Of a stretch of DNA of 64,000 nucleotides, positions 61,564 through 64,000 are shown piece by piece (positions within the stretch are counted from its first letter, which is position 1; every line of letters starts with the position of its first letter). This stretch comes from Phytophthora hibernalis (taxonomy: Eukaryota > Oomycota > Peronosporomycetes > Peronosporales > Peronosporaceae), in NCBI GenBank assembly GCA_012656075.1, contig JAAKBF010000054.1, positions 1-64,000 of the forward strand, read 5' to 3'. Position numbers and translations under genes: made by a program. The notes under the pieces are model-generated. The model saw nothing but the letters and a program-made list of their open reading frames with translations. It was not told the DNA's origin and did no database searches.

Positions 61564-61780
61564 ATGTGAGTGACGAATGACGTTTGTGCCATTCACTGCA
61601 TCTTAACGTCGTCTGTGTGCTGCCCCCAGGTCTGCCCGTCAAGCGAAGCGTCTGGCCAAGGAGCGCAAGGTAGAGACCCACACCAACAGCGAAGAAGAAT
61701 TGGATTCGGAGGAGGAACTGGAGGAGAAGCGGCCTGCCAATGTGGGCTTTGCATTCCTAGCTTCGGACTCGGACGAGAGC

Positions 61781-61824
<44 letters not shown>

Positions 61825-63958
61825 GGAGGTGGAGAAGGCCGTGGTGGTTGTGGAGTCGTCTAAGGGGAAGAACAAGTGAGGGAGACGGTGGTCGGATAGT
61901 TGGTGTAAGCCTTTTGTACTCATTGGATGCGGTTGTTGGCATCTTAGGAAATACAAGAAGAAGAAAGATGGCGAAGACCAGTCGGTGGACGACATTCTGG
62001 ATGCGTTGGCGGCGAAAGCGGGAATTTGAGCGTGGATGAAGCCGCTGCCATTCGTAACGAGAATGAGCAGTCGCTGTTTGGCGTGCAGCTGAAGTTTGCG
62101 AACGCCGACAAGGAGATGAAGCGCATTTTTGGCGTGCGTAGAGGCTTTGGTTTGGGGTTTTCTGTTGTTGTTGTGTGGGTTGACGTGGTTGCGTGTGTGG
62201 TTGACGAGTGCAGGTTAAGGAAGGCGGTAGCAATGGCAGAAAGCGTGGCGACCCTCGGTACGCAAGACAACCAGTACCTCGGAAGTTTGTCATTGCACGA
62301 AGCTGATAGAAATGTGCTGGAACGATTGCAGGAGTGCCGCTAGAGTGACGACCAAAAAGGTGATGATGGTGTCGCCTTTGGATGAGTGGCCGCGTCCGCC
62401 CACCTTTGTCGGAGGTGGCATCCGCTGGACACGTTCCAACAAGCCCAAAGGTGCTGGTTGGAACAGCCTGTGTCACTACTTCGAGATCACGTGGTCAATC
62501 GCTTACAAGAAGGTTCGACCACATTTCAGTCTGTTGTGTGTTTCATGATGACTAATGCATTGTGTTGTTCATTGCCAGCTGCAAGAAGAGTTTGAGCTTC
62601 TCCAGCGTACACACGACCCGAATCTCATTGCGCATTTCTTGCAGCGCTATCCGTACCACATTGACGCGCTGCTCACGATGAGCGAGGTTTTCCAGCACCA
62701 CGGCCAAATGGACCATGCGTCGGACAGCATAAAAAAATGCATGTACGTCCTAGAGCTGGCCTGGGCAGACCAGTTCGATGTCTCCAAGGGAAACTGCCGC
62801 ATGGACATCCTGACAGAGCACAATGGTGGCTTCTTCAAGGCTCTGTTCTTGCTGATGAAACAAGTGGGGCGACGCGGATGCATGCGTAGTGCCTTCGAAA
62901 CAGCCAAGCTACTGCTCAGCCTGGATCCGCAGGGTGACCCGATGAATGTGCTTTTGGCGATCGATTACTACGCGTTGACATCTCGCCAATGCCAGTTCAT
63001 TATCGACTTGTTCGACTCGAAGACGCCGGCAGTGGATCGATTTGCGAGCAGTGATTCAAGTTCGAAGATGAAGGCTAGCAAGAAGAGCACATCTGACGCG
63101 ATTGCTGCATTGCCGAACTTGCAGTTCTCGCTGGCTTTAGCCCAGTACGCACAACTCGTGATGGGTCCCACCTTCCACCGACTAACGTACTGTCATTTTC
63201 GTATTGTGTCCCAGCTTCTTCTTAGGAAACGAGACCGAGGCTAAGGATCTGCTGGCAGCAGCATTGCTGATGTTCCCGACGATCCTCAAGCCGCTCCTGG
63301 AGAAAATCGCTGCCAACCCGTCCTCATGTGAGTTGGTTTGTTGTGGTATTGCTGTAACTCCCGTGTCTAACCGCGTCTTTTGTTCCTGATAACAGCTTCG
63401 TGGCAGCCCATCCTGTCGAGTCGCGTGTTTGTCAACGCTCGTAGTGTCGACGGAGAGCAAAGCGTGCTTCAGCACTTGCTCGACATTTACGTCACGAGGA
63501 ACCACTCGATCTGGAAAGTGAACGACACACAAACTTTCCTCCTTCGTAGTGCACAGCACGCTCGCCTCGCCTGCTCTGGTATCTGCGAACCCTCAAGTGC
63601 TGGAGTTGCCAGCGAACCTGCACAAGTATCTTCGCGCCGTCTCAGCTGGTACTGTACGCACCACCGGAATGGTGATACAGTGGTGATACAGTGAGGACCC
63701 TAGCTGACCTTTTTGTTGTTATGGCTAGACTACTCGGACGAGATCACGACTTTGCCTGCGGATCATCCGATGCTGCAGCCGCCACAGCTCCAGAATGGAC
63801 AACCGCTGAACGCTGAGGCACTTGCAGCACTTGCACAGGCCCAAGAGGAGATTGAGGCGGGCAATCTGCCGGCCGATGCCAACCCGCTGCTGTTGTTCCT
63901 ACAGACACTACTACCGTGGAACCACGTGCAAGGTGCAGGTCAGCAGCCACCGCAGTGA
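61564..63958 (+). CDS. TCF25: TCF25/NULP1/Rqc1 family protein (frame broken twice)
   Basis: The start codon is split: AT at 61564-61565, donor GTGAGT, then G at 61630, giving MSARQAKRLAKERK, which matches the family start. An in-frame ATG upstream at 61543 is an alternative. Exon 2 has a poly-Glu stretch from GAA/GAG codons (61775-61825). Next come SVDDILDALAAK, a basic region, VSPLDEWPRPPTF, and the TCF25 domain: LQEEFELLQRTHDPNLI, FLQRYPYHIDALLTMSEVF, MYVLELAW, NGGFFKALFLLMKQVGRRGC, AFETAKLLLSLDP and FFLGNETEAKDLLAAALLMFP. Introns include 62133-62216, about 62512-62578, 63145-63214 and later ones. One A is missing at 62023-62024 and one base near 62302. Rqc1, the yeast member, works in ribosome quality control. 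The stop is TGA 63956-63958. Confidence 0.9.
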
Positions 63959-64000
63959 GCTTTGGACATCGTTTACGCGCTTGATGCAGCCATTTGACAT

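Noticed and set aside
1..64000. CRISPR arrays, prokaryotic operons or riboswitches
   Set aside because: The window is clearly nuclear eukaryotic DNA with spliced genes; no regularly spaced direct repeats with unique spacers are present.

Overview
The window is nuclear DNA of an oomycete, most likely Phytophthora or a close Peronosporales relative. The signs are dense intron-poor genes on both strands, short GT-AG introns of about 55-95 bp, GC-rich codon use, and a protein set typical of stramenopiles: a WRKY19-like Cys/His repeat protein, a purine-synthesis fusion enzyme, a myristoylated cGMP-dependent kinase, a copine, EDR2_C proteins and psq-type helix-turn-helix proteins. No genus-specific marker was tested.

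Layout. 1-10 kb: the 5' part of an unrecognised gene, a WRKY19-like Cys/His repeat gene, a gene-poor stretch with a degenerate direct repeat, a damaged small gene, a long coiled-coil gene and a probable membrane-protein gene. 10-20 kb: a large purine enzyme (PurH-like remnant + GARS + GART + AIRS), ribosomal protein S20, an endonuclease/exonuclease/phosphatase protein, a MITE-like element, an APP1-type lipid phosphatase and a Gemin7-like small gene. 19.6-25.3 kb: a head-to-head inverted duplication of a double psq-HTH gene. 26-39 kb: copine, an Sfi1-like coiled-coil protein, PKG, UTP23, an unknown gene, PRPF39 and an unknown Gln-rich gene. 39-43 kb: V-ATPase subunit F and two ARF1 genes that are identical even in their intron. 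43.6-49 kb: a PTB/hnRNP-L-like protein, a zinc-ribbon gene resembling piggyBac C-termini, and a Tc1/mariner element inserted just upstream of it. 49.5-64 kb: a Ras-like GTPase with a long tail, MnmE, a WD40 protein, a histidine phosphatase, a DGAT1-like acyltransferase, two tandem EDR2_C genes and TCF25.

The genes form no pathway; they are ordinary eukaryotic neighbours, often in divergent pairs sharing short promoters. RNA processing is well represented (PRPF39, PTB-like, Gemin7-like, UTP23, RPS20, TCF25).

One property affects the whole annotation. About two dozen reading frames break by a single base, almost always one base missing from a short run of the same base, and in most cases restoring that base recovers a well-conserved motif. 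I read these as consensus-sequence errors rather than pseudogenes; affected genes are listed as CDS with the break noted. Spans are given from start to stop and include introns.
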